Shown here: piece after piece, positions 1 to 8,959 of the stretch | Numbering within the stretch: the first letter of the stretch is position 1 | How the letters are laid out: every line of letters starts with the position of its first letter | NCBI RefSeq assembly: GCF_031157275.1 | Contig: NZ_JAVIFW010000006.1 | Location: forward strand, 124,001-188,000 | Reading direction: 5' to 3' | DNA: 64,000 nt | Source of the DNA: Streptomyces sp. LHD-70 | Lineage (GTDB): Bacteria > Actinomycetota > Actinomycetes > Streptomycetales > Streptomycetaceae | Notes under the pieces: generated by a model | Database searches by the model: none | Seen by the model: only the letters and a program-made list of their open reading frames with translations | What the model was told of the DNA's origin: nothing | Position numbers and translations under genes: made by a program

Positions 1-1080
1 GTCCTCGTACATCTCCAGTTCGAGCAGGCCGAGCAGTGTGTGCAGATGGTTGGCGTGCTCGTGGTCCTTGGCGCGCAGGGCGTCGATCAGGCCGCGCGTG
101 GAGTCCAGCTCGCGGCCAAGGCGCTCCAGCTCGGTGCGGTCGCGGAGGGTGGCGACGGCGCCGCCGTCGTCCGTGGGCATGCGGTTGGCGACCAGGACGC
201 GCTGGCCGCGCACCGTCAGCAGGTCGGTGCCGGTGGCACGGCCCGCGAGCACATCGGTCGTACGGCCTGCGCCGAGCGCCTCGTCCAGGGGCTTGCCGAT
301 GGCCTCGGGGCCGAGCGTGAGCAGCCGTTGCGCCTCGTCGTTGAGCAGCCGGATGCGGCCGTTCCGGTCGAGCGCGACGACGCCCTCACGGATGCTGTGC
401 AGCATCGCCTCGCGTTCCGCGAGCAGCGCCGAGATATCGGAGAAGGCCAGGTCACGGGTCTGCTTCTGGACTCGCCGCGCGATCAGATAGGCGGCAAGGG
501 CGCCGACGGCCAGGGCTCCGCCCGCGTACGCGAAGAGCCCGGGGATGGAGTGGATCAGGCGGTCGCGGACGCTGTCGTACTCGATGCCGACCGAGACCGC
601 GCCGACGATGTCTCCGTCCGCCTCGCGCAGCGGCACCTTGCCGCGGGCGGAGCGGCCGAGGGTGCCGTCGTCGATCTCCATGACGTCGCGTCCGGCGAGC
701 GCCTCGCTGGGGTCGGTGGAGACGACCTTGCCGACCTCGGCCGGGTTGGAGTGCGACCAGCGCACTCCGCGCTCGTTCATGATCACGATGTACTCGGCAC
801 CGGTCGCCTTCCGGATCCGTTCGGCCTCGGCCTGGACGGGGCCGTCCGGGCTTGGCCGGCTCCCGGTCAGGTCCTCGGCGACCTGCGGATGCGCCGCCGT
901 GGTCTGCGCGATGGCGAGGGCGCGGCGCATCGCCTGGTCGTCGAGCTGATCGCTCAGCGGCGCCAGGAACAGGCCGGTGGCGAGCACCGCGACGCCCGCG
1001 GCGATCGCCAGCTGCATCATCAGCACCTGCGAGAAGACCCGCCGCGGCAGGCCGATGCGCATCCTGCGCCCACCGCTCAC
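1..1080 (-). CDS. Sensor histidine kinase, CitA/DcuS type (C-terminus outside window)
   Basis: Membrane sensor kinase of the citrate/C4-dicarboxylate type; the last part, including the ATPase domain, lies beyond base 1. I read about 360 residues from a GTG at 1080 that has GGAAGG ten bases upstream. A first membrane helix spans about residues 15-38, followed by an extracytoplasmic sensor (about 40-170) and a second helix near 172-192. A PAS domain follows at about 210-320. The phosphoacceptor region contains HEHANHLHTLLGLLEL near residue 340, the Spo0B-like motif of this family in which the histidine precedes a conserved asparagine. A partner response regulator should lie outside the window. 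The ligand is not predictable from sequence; carboxylates are typical of the family. Confidence 0.85.
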   Translation of the reverse strand, partial: MSGGRRMRIGLPRRVFSQVLMMQLAIAAGVAVLATGLFLAPLSDQLDDQAMRRALAIAQTTAAHPQVAEDLTGSRPSPDGPVQAEAERIRKATGAEYIVIMNERGVRWSHSNPAEVGKVVSTDPSEALAGRDVMEIDDGTLGRSARGKVPLREADGDIVGAVSVGIEYDSVRDRLIHSIPGLFAYAGGALAVGALAAYLIARRVQKQTRDLAFSDISALLAEREAMLHSIREGVVALDRNGRIRLLNDEAQRLLTLGPEAIGKPLDEALGAGRTTDVLAGRATGTDLLTVRGQRVLVANRMPTDDGGAVATLRDRTELERLGRELDSTRGLIDALRAKDHEHANHLHTLLGLLELEMYED

Positions 1081-1153
1081 GGCGACGGCGCCTTCCGGCC
1101 CGGACCCCGGGGGAGTACTGCGTTCATGCAGAAACGGTACGGCGTCGAGCGGG

Positions 1154-2230
1154 TCAGCGGTCAAAGCCCGTCCAGGTCACGGACAGGGGCGCCGCGCGCT
1201 GAGCCTGCCGGGTGCCGGTCGGGGCGGCGGCCTGTGCCGCTGCGCCGCCGGTCGTCGAGGGGCCCGGTCCGTCCGGTACGGGCTCCGGTCGTACGGCGAT
1301 CACGTCCATGCGGCCCGGTGTGCCGAGTGCGGCGCCGCAGCTCTCCTGGCGCGGGGGCAGCGAGGCGCCCTGGGCGACCGTGACCCGCCAGTGGCGCCCG
1401 TCCACATGTGCCACGACCACATCCCAGCGCGGCGCGGCCCCCGGCGTACGGGCGTCGTCACCGGCGTCCGTGGTACGGACCACGGACAGCACCCCCGCCC
1501 GGTCCTCGCCACTCGCTCTGCGCACCGCGAGCTCCGCCGCCTGCCCCGGCCGCTCCCAGGCGGAGCCGCCCCGGCACCCGTCCAGGACGACGCGTCCTTC
1601 GCGGGCCGCCGCGAGCGCCCGGCGCACCTCGTCGGTGCCGACCCGCCCGTACGCGTATCCGTACGGCAGCACGAGCAGCGTGGGGGAGAAGCGGTGGCCG
1701 CCGAGGTGCGTGACCTCCCAGGCGCCGGGCTCGCCGACGGCGGTCAGCTCGGCGGCGAGCGGGCGGCCGAGCAGGGCGCAGCAGCGGTCCCGCTTGCCGT
1801 TGGTGCAGACGAGGGCGAGGGGTGCGCCGGTGTGCGGCGCGGCGTCGAGGGCCCGGTCGAAGCTGTGGTGGTCGCCCTTGCCGAGGGCGGTGAAGTCCAG
1901 CCGGAGCAGCCGCGCCGGGTCGTCGATGACCGCGCTGTGCAGCCAGGTGCTCGCGGAGCGGGGGTCGACGTGGGCCGCGTACACCTGCCGGCGGGCCGCT
2001 GTGTGGAAGTCCGCGTGGCGGCCGGGGCGGCGGATCAGGGCGACGCGTACGCCGGTGCCCTCGGCGGCGGCTTCCAGGGCGCGGCCCAGTTCCGGGTCCA
2101 GGTGGCTGGAGGTGAGGGCCTTGGCGCCCCAGGGGCCGGACTGTTCGAGGAGGAGCCAGGTCCTCGCGGTGGCGGCGGTGCCGGCGACGGGTTCGTTCAG
2201 GTCCCGGGAGATGGTGGCGCACGTACTCAC
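1154..2230 (-). CDS. Sucrase/ferredoxin-like family protein (thioredoxin-fold 2Fe-2S ferredoxin)
   Basis: A 358-residue protein of the Suc_Fer-like family, cytoplasmic and probably binding a [2Fe-2S] cluster in a thioredoxin-like fold. The diagnostic cysteine segment CTNGKRDRCC lies at residues 142-151, preceded by WLLLEQSGPWG near 25-35 and followed by GGHRFSPTLLVLPYG near 175-190. The C-terminal third is a less conserved extension. I chose the GTG at 2230; the open frame runs on to 2335, but the longer N-terminus does not look coding. An iron-box-like sequence abuts this start codon, so control by a DmdR/IdeR iron regulator and a leaderless message are both plausible. Such proteins often reduce ferric siderophores or act as electron carriers; which applies here cannot be told. 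Confidence 0.85.
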   Translation of the reverse strand: MSTCATISRDLNEPVAGTAATARTWLLLEQSGPWGAKALTSSHLDPELGRALEAAAEGTGVRVALIRRPGRHADFHTAARRQVYAAHVDPRSASTWLHSAVIDDPARLLRLDFTALGKGDHHSFDRALDAAPHTGAPLALVCTNGKRDRCCALLGRPLAAELTAVGEPGAWEVTHLGGHRFSPTLLVLPYGYAYGRVGTDEVRRALAAAREGRVVLDGCRGGSAWERPGQAAELAVRRASGEDRAGVLSVVRTTDAGDDARTPGAAPRWDVVVAHVDGRHWRVTVAQGASLPPRQESCGAALGTPGRMDVIAVRPEPVPDGPGPSTTGGAAAQAAAPTGTRQAQRAAPLSVTWTGFDR

Positions 2231-2249
2231 GCAGGTGAGCCTAGCCTGA
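2231..2249 (-). promoter_or_regulatory. Iron box (DmdR/IdeR operator)
   Basis: GCAGGTGAGCCTAGCCTGA matches 14 of 19 positions of the actinobacterial iron box TTAGGTTAGGCTAACCTAA, including the central AGG..AGCCT core. It lies directly next to the GTG start of the sucrase/ferredoxin-like gene, where a bound repressor would block transcription. The match is by eye. Confidence 0.6.
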
Positions 2250-2327
2250 GGTGGGGAGCGGGGCGTCGAGGCCAGGGGGTACACGGGCCGGTCTCGTAAC
2301 GCGTTCCGTGGATCGGTTCTTACGGCT

Positions 2328-2405
2328 CCGGTCACGATCCGTACGGCCGGTCAAGATCCGTAAGGCCGGTCGAGATCCGTAAGGCACCGGTCAAGATCCG
2401 TACGG
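2328..2405. repeat. Four tandem copies of a 19-bp unit
   Basis: CCGGTCAAGATCCGTAMGG occurs four times at 2328, 2347, 2366 and 2387. The first three copies are immediately adjacent and a 2-bp spacer precedes the fourth. The array sits between two divergent genes and ends 71 bp before the LacI start. It may be a regulator-binding array or a simple expansion. Confidence 0.85.
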
Positions 2406-2449
2406 CTCCGATGAGTTCGCACAAGTTCGCACAATCCCGCAAAAAGAAC

Positions 2450-2471
2450 GCAAGACTTTCGCTAATCTTGC
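2450..2471. promoter_or_regulatory. Inverted repeat before LacI gene (possible auto-operator)
   Basis: GCAAGA and TCTTGC flank a 10-bp centre containing TTTCGC, ending four bases before the ATG of the LacI-type gene. Size and symmetry suit a LacI-family operator, so autoregulation is likely. TAATCT inside it could also serve as a -10 box. Confidence 0.45.
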
Positions 2472-2475
2472 ATTC

Positions 2476-3486
2476 ATGACGCGACGACTTGCTCAGGTGG
2501 CCAAGAAGGTCGGGGTCAGCGAGGCCACGGTCAGTCGGGTGCTCAACAACAAGCCCGGCGTCTCGGAGGCCACCCGCGAGTCCGTGCTCTCCGCGCTCGA
2601 CGTGCTGGGGTACGAGCGTCCGACGCAGTTGCGGGGGGAGCGCGCCCGGCTCGTCGGCCTGGTTCTTCCGGAGCTGCAGAACCCGATCTTCCCGGCGTTC
2701 GCCGAGGTCATCGGCGGCGCCCTCGCTCAGCAGGGCCTCACCCCGGTCCTGTGCACGCAGACCAAGGGGGGCGTGTCCGAGGCGGACTATGTGCAGCTGC
2801 TGCTCCAACAGCAGGTGTCCGGCGTGGTGTTCGCGGGCGGGCTCTACGCGCAGGCGGACGCCCCGCACGACCACTACCGCCTGCTCGCCGACCGCAAGAT
2901 CCCGGTCGTCCTGGTCAACGCGGCCATCGAGCACCTCGGGTTTCCCGGCGTCTCCTGCGACGACGCGGTCGCGGTCGAGCAGTCCTGGCGGCATCTGTCC
3001 TCGCTCGGCCACGAGCGCATCGGCCTGGTCCTCGGCCCCGCCGACCACCAGCCGTCCCAGCGCAAGCTCGCGGCCGCGCGGGCGGCGGCGGAGGCGGGCG
3101 GCGGGCAGCTGCCGGACGAGTACGTGGCGCGGGCGATGTTCTCCCTGGAGGGTGGACAGGCCGCGGCCGCAAGGCTGTTGGAGCGCGGCGTCACCGGGGT
3201 CATCTGCGCCAGCGACCCGATCGCGCTCGGTGCGGTGCGCGCGGCGCGACGGCGCGGCCTCGACGTACCCGGCGAGGTGTCCGTGGTCGGCTTCGACGAC
3301 TCGGCGTTCATGAACTGCACCGAGCCCCCGCTGACCACGGTGCGCCAGCCCATCGAGGCGATGGGCCGCGCGGCGGTCGAGCTGCTCGCCCTGCAGATCG
3401 CCGGAAGCGCGGTACCGGCCGAAGAGCTGCTGTTCGAGCCGGAGTTGGTGGTGCGCGGGTCTACGGGGCAGGTGCGGCGCGGGTGA
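2476..3486 (+). CDS. LacI-family transcriptional regulator
   Basis: A 336-residue regulator of usual LacI/GalR length. The N-terminal helix-turn-helix reads LAQVAKKVGVSEATVSRVLN, followed by the hinge helix region near residues 45-60. The periplasmic-binding-like sugar domain runs from about 60 to the end, with VGLVLPELQNPIFPAF at its start and GFDDSAFMNCTEPPLTTVRQ near 275-295, as in regulators of carbohydrate use. The start is the first ATG after an inverted repeat that may be its own operator. No transporter or glycosidase is adjacent, so the sugar ligand is unknown. It resembles Streptomyces MalR-type regulators in length and layout, but I would not assign it to maltose. Confidence 0.9.
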   Translation: MTRRLAQVAKKVGVSEATVSRVLNNKPGVSEATRESVLSALDVLGYERPTQLRGERARLVGLVLPELQNPIFPAFAEVIGGALAQQGLTPVLCTQTKGGVSEADYVQLLLQQQVSGVVFAGGLYAQADAPHDHYRLLADRKIPVVLVNAAIEHLGFPGVSCDDAVAVEQSWRHLSSLGHERIGLVLGPADHQPSQRKLAAARAAAEAGGGQLPDEYVARAMFSLEGGQAAAARLLERGVTGVICASDPIALGAVRAARRRGLDVPGEVSVVGFDDSAFMNCTEPPLTTVRQPIEAMGRAAVELLALQIAGSAVPAEELLFEPELVVRGSTGQVRRG

Positions 3487-3635
3487 CCTGGCAGGACCCG
3501 TGCCGGTGAGGGGCACCCGCAGGGCATCAGCCCCAGTTGCGTTCCTGACGCCTGCTTGTTGAGGAATTGCACCATAAGCGCGCCGGAGTGACGCTGGTCG
3601 GGCTTGCCGGGTCCTCGGCGCGCTGTTTCTCGGCG

Positions 3636-3872
3636 TCAGGCCTCGGGAATGTCCGCCTTCGCCCGCACCAGCGTCTCCCGGCTGATCACCACGATCCGCT
3701 CGTGGTCGGCACGCGCGGCGTCGGCGGGAAGTTCGGCGTCGAGTGCCGCTGTGGCCTCCGTACCGATGACGGCGAAGTTCCCGTCGCTCAGCTCGAAGAT
3801 GTCCGGACAGGTCTCGCCGGAGAGGCTGCCGCGCTCACGAGGAGACGCGCCGATGCGACGCACGATCTTCAA
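3636..3872 (-). CDS. Small conserved hypothetical protein
   Basis: A 78-residue acidic protein starting MKIVRRIGASP and containing CPDIFELSDGNFAVIG near the middle and ERIVVISRETL near the end. The pattern is familiar from many short Streptomyces proteins, often near DUF397 or helix-turn-helix genes, but no function is established to my knowledge. Only one cysteine is present and there is no signal peptide or membrane helix. It stands alone in this window, with the next gene on the same strand 118 bp upstream. Confidence 0.7.
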   Translation of the reverse strand: MKIVRRIGASPRERGSLSGETCPDIFELSDGNFAVIGTEATAALDAELPADAARADHERIVVISRETLVRAKADIPEA

Positions 3873-3989
3873 GGGGATCCCCGGTCCTTGGAGTTGAGGT
3901 AAGGGCGGGGAAAGGTTAGCCCCTGGGAGCTCGTGTCATCGACGCGTTGTAGTCCAAGTGGGGGGCGCAGGTAGGGGCCTCAACTTCCG

Positions 3990-4595
3990 CTATTCCACCG
4001 GCGGTTCCCCCACCACCCACCACTCGTCCGTCTCCGCCTCCTCAAGATCGTGGATGAGGTCGTCCACCATGCGTCCTACCTTCGCCTCGTCCGACGAGGC
4101 CTTGAGGCTGGCGCGCTGCTGGCGGGTGGCCGCCCAGTAGTCCCGGAAGATGCTGTTCTGGCAGGTCACCCGCAGATGGCCGTGGAGACCTTCGAGGCTG
4201 ACGTTGCCGACGCGGTACGCGTGCAGGGCGTTCGTGTAGATCGCGTTGGCGAACAGGTACTGGCGGCGGGTCGTCGGCGGTGCGTCGATGGTGCTGAGGA
4301 CGGCGGCGAGATCCGGATCGCTCATGGCGGTGGTGAGCAGTTCGAGCTGGAGCCGGTGCTGGTTCGTGAGGTCGGTGTGGTGCTGGCGGCGTTCCGCCTG
4401 CTCCAGGCGTTCGAGCCGCTGCCGCAGTTCGGCGTACTGCCGCTCCGCGTACCGCAGTTCGGCGTTGCGCAGCTCCGTGTGCCGTCGTTCCGCGAGGCGA
4501 AGCTCTCTGACGGTGAGGGCTACGAGCGCGCCCACGGCGAGGGCGCGCGCGGCCGTGGAGCCGATGCTGCGCGTTCCGGATTTCTGTGTGGCCAT
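3990..4595 (-). CDS. DUF6082-like protein with membrane anchor and coiled coil
   Basis: A 201-residue protein from the ATG at 4595, which has GGGGGT six bases upstream. The first 30 residues include a single short hydrophobic segment (ARALAVGALVALTV). About residues 30-70 form a charged heptad-like stretch rich in Ala, Glu, Leu and Arg, with repeats such as AELRYAERQYAELRQ, predicted coiled coil. The rest resembles the DUF6082 family of Streptomyces, with YLFANAIYTNALHAYRVG and a C-terminal EWWVVGEPP. The function is unknown. The open frame extends upstream to 4931, but that part has the skewed composition of non-coding high-GC DNA. Confidence 0.7.
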   Translation of the reverse strand: MATQKSGTRSIGSTAARALAVGALVALTVRELRLAERRHTELRNAELRYAERQYAELRQRLERLEQAERRQHHTDLTNQHRLQLELLTTAMSDPDLAAVLSTIDAPPTTRRQYLFANAIYTNALHAYRVGNVSLEGLHGHLRVTCQNSIFRDYWAATRQQRASLKASSDEAKVGRMVDDLIHDLEEAETDEWWVVGEPPVE

Positions 4596-5033
4596 GTCAA
4601 CCCCCGAGTCGGGCGACCGTCCGCCGGGCGTCGGGTGTGCGGGTCGACGGGGGAGCTGGACCGGCGAGCGGTGGGCGGCGCGCTTGCCGCCTCCCAGGAT
4701 GCCGAGCGGCGTTGATCGGCTGGAGGCGGAGCAGAGAGGTGGTGGCGCACGGAGGCGTGCGAATGTCCTTACAACCGGCGCCGTTCCCCATGTGTGCCCC
4801 GCGTACGCCGCTAACAATCGTTCACATTGCGCCCCCGGGGGCGTACGGGCCGTGGTTTCCGTGCCACTCGGGAGCGCATCGAGGGGCGCACTTATCCTGG
4901 CCGGGGCCCGGTCGGTGTCCGCTCGGCCCATGCCGGGACCGAGTAGAGGTCCGCGCCGGGGCCGCGCCGGGGCCGCGCCGGGGCCGGGTCGGGGCCAGCG
5001 AGGTCAGGTGCAGTTCTGTACGAAAGGCGCAGT
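4596..5033. other. 438-bp intergenic region between divergent genes
   Basis: No gene is apparent. The last third has GC-rich direct repeats of the type CGCGCCGGGGC (about 4951-4995). The middle, near 4810-4830, is the AT-richest part and probably holds promoters for the DUF6082 gene and/or the CobW gene. I see no convincing Zur box. Confidence 0.5.
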
Positions 5034-6188
5034 GTGAGCAAGCAGCAGATCCCCGTCGTCGTCCTCGCGGGGTTTCTGGGGTCCGGCAAGACGACCCTCC
5101 TCAACCAGCTCCTGAAGCACAGCGGCGGCAACCGCATCGGCGTCGTCGTCAATGACTTCGGAGCCATCGAGATCGACGCCATGTCGGTCGCCGGGCAGGT
5201 GGGTTCCACCGTCTCGCTCGGCAACGGCTGCCTGTGCTGTGCCGTCGACGGCAGTGAACTCGACGCGTACCTGGAGAAGTTGACCCGCCCCTCCGTAGGC
5301 CTCGACGTGATCGTCATCGAGGCGAGCGGCCTGGCCGAGCCGCAGGAACTGGTGCGCATGCTGCTCGCCAGCGACAACCCGAACATCGTGTACGGCGGTC
5401 TCGTCGAGGTCGTCGACGCCGCCGAGTTCGACGCCACCAGGGAGAAGCACCCCGAGATCGAGCGGCATCTCGCGCTCGCCGACCTCGTCGTCCTCAACAA
5501 GACCGACCGGGTCGAGGCCGCTGACCTGTCACGGCTGCGCGCGAGCGTGGAGGGCTTCGCGGACGGGGCCGCGGTCGTCGAGTCGACGTATGGGCGGATC
5601 GACCCGGAGCTGCTCTTCGACGGCAAGCCCAAGGGGGAGCGCTTCGGGCAGCTGTCCTTCGACGACCTGCCCGACGAGGGTGGTCTCCCCGACGAGGACC
5701 TGCGCGACAACGACCTGCCCGACGAGGGCGTTCTCCCCGACGAGGACGGTCTCCACGGGGAGCACCGCCACGTCCACCTGCACGCCGCCTACGACAGCGT
5801 CTCCTTCACCACCGACGTCGCCCTGCACCCCCGCCGTCTCCTCGACTTCCTCGACGAGCGACCCGAGGGGCTCTACCGCATCAAGGGATTTGTCGACTTC
5901 GGCCCGCACGACCCGCGCAACCGCTACACCCTGCACGCCGTCGGCCGCTTCCTGCGCTTCTACCCGGAGCCGTGGCCCCGCGACGCCGAGCGCGGCACAC
6001 AGCTCGTCCTCATCGGCTCCGGCGTCGACGGCCCCGCCCTGCACACCGCCCTGGAGCACTGCCGCGACGACGAACCGCAGGACGCCGGCCTCGAAGAGGT
6101 CATGTGGGGCGTCCTGCGGTACGTGGACGAACGCGAGCCCGAGCCCGAGCCCCAGACCGAGAGCCTGGAGCCCGAACCGGCGGAGTAG
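5034..6188 (+). CDS. CobW/COG0523-family GTP-binding metallochaperone
   Basis: A 384-residue G3E GTPase of the CobW/YciC/ZNG1 group, which delivers metal ions, often zinc, to target enzymes. The Walker A motif GFLGSGKTTL is at residues 13-22 and the metal-binding GNGCLCC gives Cys66, Cys68 and Cys69. ASGLAEP and LNKTD mark later nucleotide motifs. A histidine-rich stretch EHRHVHLHAAYD near residue 243 could bind metal. Just before it lies an unusual acidic repeat built on DLPDEG and LPDED (about residues 205-240). The GTG start is at 5034; a possible Shine-Dalgarno is weak. It ends two bases before the convergent parC gene. Metal specificity is not determinable here. Confidence 0.88.
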   Translation: MSKQQIPVVVLAGFLGSGKTTLLNQLLKHSGGNRIGVVVNDFGAIEIDAMSVAGQVGSTVSLGNGCLCCAVDGSELDAYLEKLTRPSVGLDVIVIEASGLAEPQELVRMLLASDNPNIVYGGLVEVVDAAEFDATREKHPEIERHLALADLVVLNKTDRVEAADLSRLRASVEGFADGAAVVESTYGRIDPELLFDGKPKGERFGQLSFDDLPDEGGLPDEDLRDNDLPDEGVLPDEDGLHGEHRHVHLHAAYDSVSFTTDVALHPRRLLDFLDERPEGLYRIKGFVDFGPHDPRNRYTLHAVGRFLRFYPEPWPRDAERGTQLVLIGSGVDGPALHTALEHCRDDEPQDAGLEEVMWGVLRYVDEREPEPEPQTESLEPEPAE

Positions 6189-6190
6189 GC

Positions 6191-8644
6191 CTACACCGGG
6201 CTCGCGACCGCGGCGACCGGCTTGGCGAGCGAGACGCCCGAGCCGTCCCGGCGCGGGTCGACCTCCGGCAGCTCCGCCGGGGAGCCGTTGCGCTGCGCCG
6301 CGAGTGCAGGCACCAGCCCTGCCCACCCGAACGACAGGCAGTCCTCGCCCTTCAGGAACCGCTGGCAGCGCACACCGCCCGTGGCCCGGCCCTTGCGCGG
6401 GTACTGGTCGAACGGCGTGATCTTCGCCGTGGTCTGCACCGAGTCGTCCAGCGTGCCGCGCGATCCCGCGACCGTGAACACCATCGCGTCCGCCGCCGGG
6501 TCCACCGCGGTGAACGAGATCACCTTCGCGCCCTGCGCCAGCTTGACGCCCGCCATGCCGCCCGCGGGCCGGCCCTGCGGACGGACCTGCGACGCCTGGT
6601 ACCGCAGCAGCTGGGCGTCGTCCGTGATGAAGACCAGGTCCTCCTCGCCGGTGCGCAGCTCGGCCGCGCCGACGATGCGGTCCCCGTCCCTCAGGGTGAT
6701 GACCTCCAACTCGTCCTTGTGGGACGGGTAGTCGGGCACGACTCTCTTCACCACGCCCTGCGCAGTGCCGAGCGCGAGGCCCGGCGAGGACTCGTCGAGC
6801 GTCATCAGGCAGACCAGCTCCTCACCCGCCTCCAGGCTCAGGAACTCCGCCACCGGCGCCCCGCCCGAGAGGTTGGGCGCGGCGGCCGTCTCCGGGAGCT
6901 GCGGCAGATCGATGACGTTGAGCCGGAGCAGCCGGCCCGAGGAGAGGACCGCGCCGACCTCGCCGCGCTGGGTGGCCGGCACCGCCGAGACGATCACGTC
7001 GTGCTTGACGCGCTTGGCCTCGGTGTCGAAGGCGACCTCGCCCGTGGCCGTACGCGCGAGGAGTCCCGTCGACGAGAGGAGGACGCGGCACGGGTCGTCG
7101 GCGACCTCGAGCGGCACCGCCGTGGCCGGAGCGCCCGAGGACTCCAGGAGGACCGTACGCCGGTCGGTGCCGAACTTCTTCGCCACCGAGGCCAGTTCGG
7201 ACGAGACCAGCTTGCGCAGCTCCGTGTCCGAATCGAGGATGCGGCTCAGCTCCTCGATCTCGGCCTTCAGCTTGTCCCGCTCCGACTCCAGCTCGATGCG
7301 GTCGTACTTGGTGAGGCGGCGCAGCGGGGTGTCCAGGATGTACTGCGTCTGGATCTCGCTCAGCGAGAAGTGCTCCATCAGGCGCTGCTTGGCCTGCGCG
7401 GAGTTCTCGCTGGAGCGGATGAGGCGGATCACCTCGTCGATGTCGAGCAGCGCGACGAGCAGGCCCTCGACCAGGTGGAGGCGGTCGCGCTTCTTGCCGC
7501 GGCGGAACTCGCTGCGGCGGCGCACCACGTTGAACCGGTGGTCGAGGTAGACCTCCAGGAGCTCCTTCAGGCCGAGCGTGAGCGGCTGGCCGTCCACCAG
7601 GGCCACGTTGTTGATGCCGAAGGACTCCTCCATCGGCGTCAGTTTGTAGAGCTGCTCCAGGACGGCCTCCGGGATGAAGCCGTTCTTGATCTCGATGACC
7701 AGGCGCAGGCCGTGGTTGCGGTCGGTGAGATCCTTGACGTCGGCGATGCCCTGGAGCTTCTTGTTCCCGACCAGGTCCTTGATCTTGGAGATGACCTTCT
7801 CGGGGCCGACGGTGAAGGGGAGTTCGGTGACGATCAGGCCCTTGCGGCGCGGCGTCACGTTCTCCACTGCGACCGTCGCGCGGATCTTGAACGTGCCGCG
7901 GCCCGATTCGTACGCGTCCCGGATGCCGGAGAGGCCGACGATGCGGCCGCCCGTGGGCAGGTCGGGCCCCGGGATGTACTTCATCAGCGTCTCGAGGTCG
8001 GCGCCCGGGTGCTTGATGAGGTGCCGGGCGGCCGCGACGACCTCGCCGAGGTTGTGCGGCGGCATGTTCGTGGCCATGCCTACGGCGATCCCCGACGAGC
8101 CGTTGACCAGCAGGTTCGGGTACGCCGCGGGGAGCGCGACCGGCTCGTGCTCCTGGCCGTCGTAGTTCGGCGTGAAGTCGACGGTGTCCTCGTCGATCGA
8201 CTCCGTCATCAGCGAGGTGGCCGTGGCCATCCGCGCCTCGGTGTACCGCATCGCGGCGGGCGGGTCGTCGTTGCCGAGCGAGCCGAAGTTGCCGTGGCCG
8301 TCGACCAGCGGGACGCGCATGGAGAAGGGCTGCGCCATGCGGACCATCGCGTCGTAGATCGACGCGTCGCCGTGCGGGTGCAACTTACCCATGACCTCGC
8401 CGACGACGCGGGCGCACTTCACGAAGCCGCGGTCGGGGCGCAGGCCCATCTCGTTCATCTGGTAGACGATGCGGCGCTGCACCGGCTTCAGTCCGTCCCG
8501 GGCGTCCGGCAGGGCCCGGGAGTAGATGACCGAATACGCGTACTCGAGGAAGGAGCCCTGCATCTCGTCGACGACGTCGATGTCGAGGATCTTCTCCTCG
8601 TACGCGTCGTCGGGCGGCGGGGTCTTCGTGCTGCGGCGGGCCAT
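6191..8644 (-). CDS. parC: DNA topoisomerase IV subunit A
   Basis: An 817-residue type IIA topoisomerase A subunit that breaks and rejoins DNA for chromosome decatenation together with ParE (not in this window). The catalytic tyrosine is Tyr134 in AMRYTEARM. The quinolone-determining segment [12 protein letters not shown] is at 89-100, with alanine at the position of E. coli GyrA Ser83. The C-terminal domain carries degenerate beta-pinwheel repeats and I do not find a proper QRRGGKG GyrA box, only PRKGRATGG, which favours topoisomerase IV over gyrase. The start is ATG at 8644 ([10 protein letters not shown]), as in Streptomyces ParC. It ends 2 bp from the convergent CobW gene. Confidence 0.92.
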   Translation of the reverse strand: MARRSTKTPPPDDAYEEKILDIDVVDEMQGSFLEYAYSVIYSRALPDARDGLKPVQRRIVYQMNEMGLRPDRGFVKCARVVGEVMGKLHPHGDASIYDAMVRMAQPFSMRVPLVDGHGNFGSLGNDDPPAAMRYTEARMATATSLMTESIDEDTVDFTPNYDGQEHEPVALPAAYPNLLVNGSSGIAVGMATNMPPHNLGEVVAAARHLIKHPGADLETLMKYIPGPDLPTGGRIVGLSGIRDAYESGRGTFKIRATVAVENVTPRRKGLIVTELPFTVGPEKVISKIKDLVGNKKLQGIADVKDLTDRNHGLRLVIEIKNGFIPEAVLEQLYKLTPMEESFGINNVALVDGQPLTLGLKELLEVYLDHRFNVVRRRSEFRRGKKRDRLHLVEGLLVALLDIDEVIRLIRSSENSAQAKQRLMEHFSLSEIQTQYILDTPLRRLTKYDRIELESERDKLKAEIEELSRILDSDTELRKLVSSELASVAKKFGTDRRTVLLESSGAPATAVPLEVADDPCRVLLSSTGLLARTATGEVAFDTEAKRVKHDVIVSAVPATQRGEVGAVLSSGRLLRLNVIDLPQLPETAAAPNLSGGAPVAEFLSLEAGEELVCLMTLDESSPGLALGTAQGVVKRVVPDYPSHKDELEVITLRDGDRIVGAAELRTGEEDLVFITDDAQLLRYQASQVRPQGRPAGGMAGVKLAQGAKVISFTAVDPAADAMVFTVAGSRGTLDDSVQTTAKITPFDQYPRKGRATGGVRCQRFLKGEDCLSFGWAGLVPALAAQRNGSPAELPEVDPRRDGSGVSLAKPVAAVASPV

Positions 8645-8959
8645 CGCTGCTGCGGCTCCTTCACGTTCCTGTGCGGGGCAATCTCCAGTTCTGACGCCGA
8701 CCATTGTGGACCGCGCCACTGACAACGCGGACCGCGACCCGTCCAATCCCCGTTCCCGGCCCGTTCATCAGACCGCCGAACCAACGCCGACGATCGCTGA
8801 GAGCGGAGCCGGAACGGGAACTTCGCCAGATGTCCGCACGCTTGCATACAGTGACAGCACTTGCCCCGGCGACCGCGTGCACCGCCCCTCATCCGGCACG
8901 TCACCGCCCGCCGTCGACAGGTCAGTCAAGGACGACATCTCGCGATCGAAGGGATCTAC
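8645..8959. other. Divergent promoter region of parC and the M16 operon
   Basis: A 315-bp gap. The M16 side has GAAGGG twelve bases before the ATG at 8960 and a moderately AT-rich stretch around 8840-8860. No other gene or strong hairpin is seen. Confidence 0.5.

Noticed and set aside
2300..2410. CRISPR array made of the 19-bp repeats
   Set aside because: Repeats are directly adjacent with no spacers and no cas genes are near.
4800..4830. Zur operator before the CobW-type gene
   Set aside because: The AT-rich stretch does not fit the TGAAAATGATTTTCA-type consensus well enough.
5972..8722. A 916-codon open frame on the plus strand across parC
   Set aside because: Antisense to a highly conserved gene; no domain seen.
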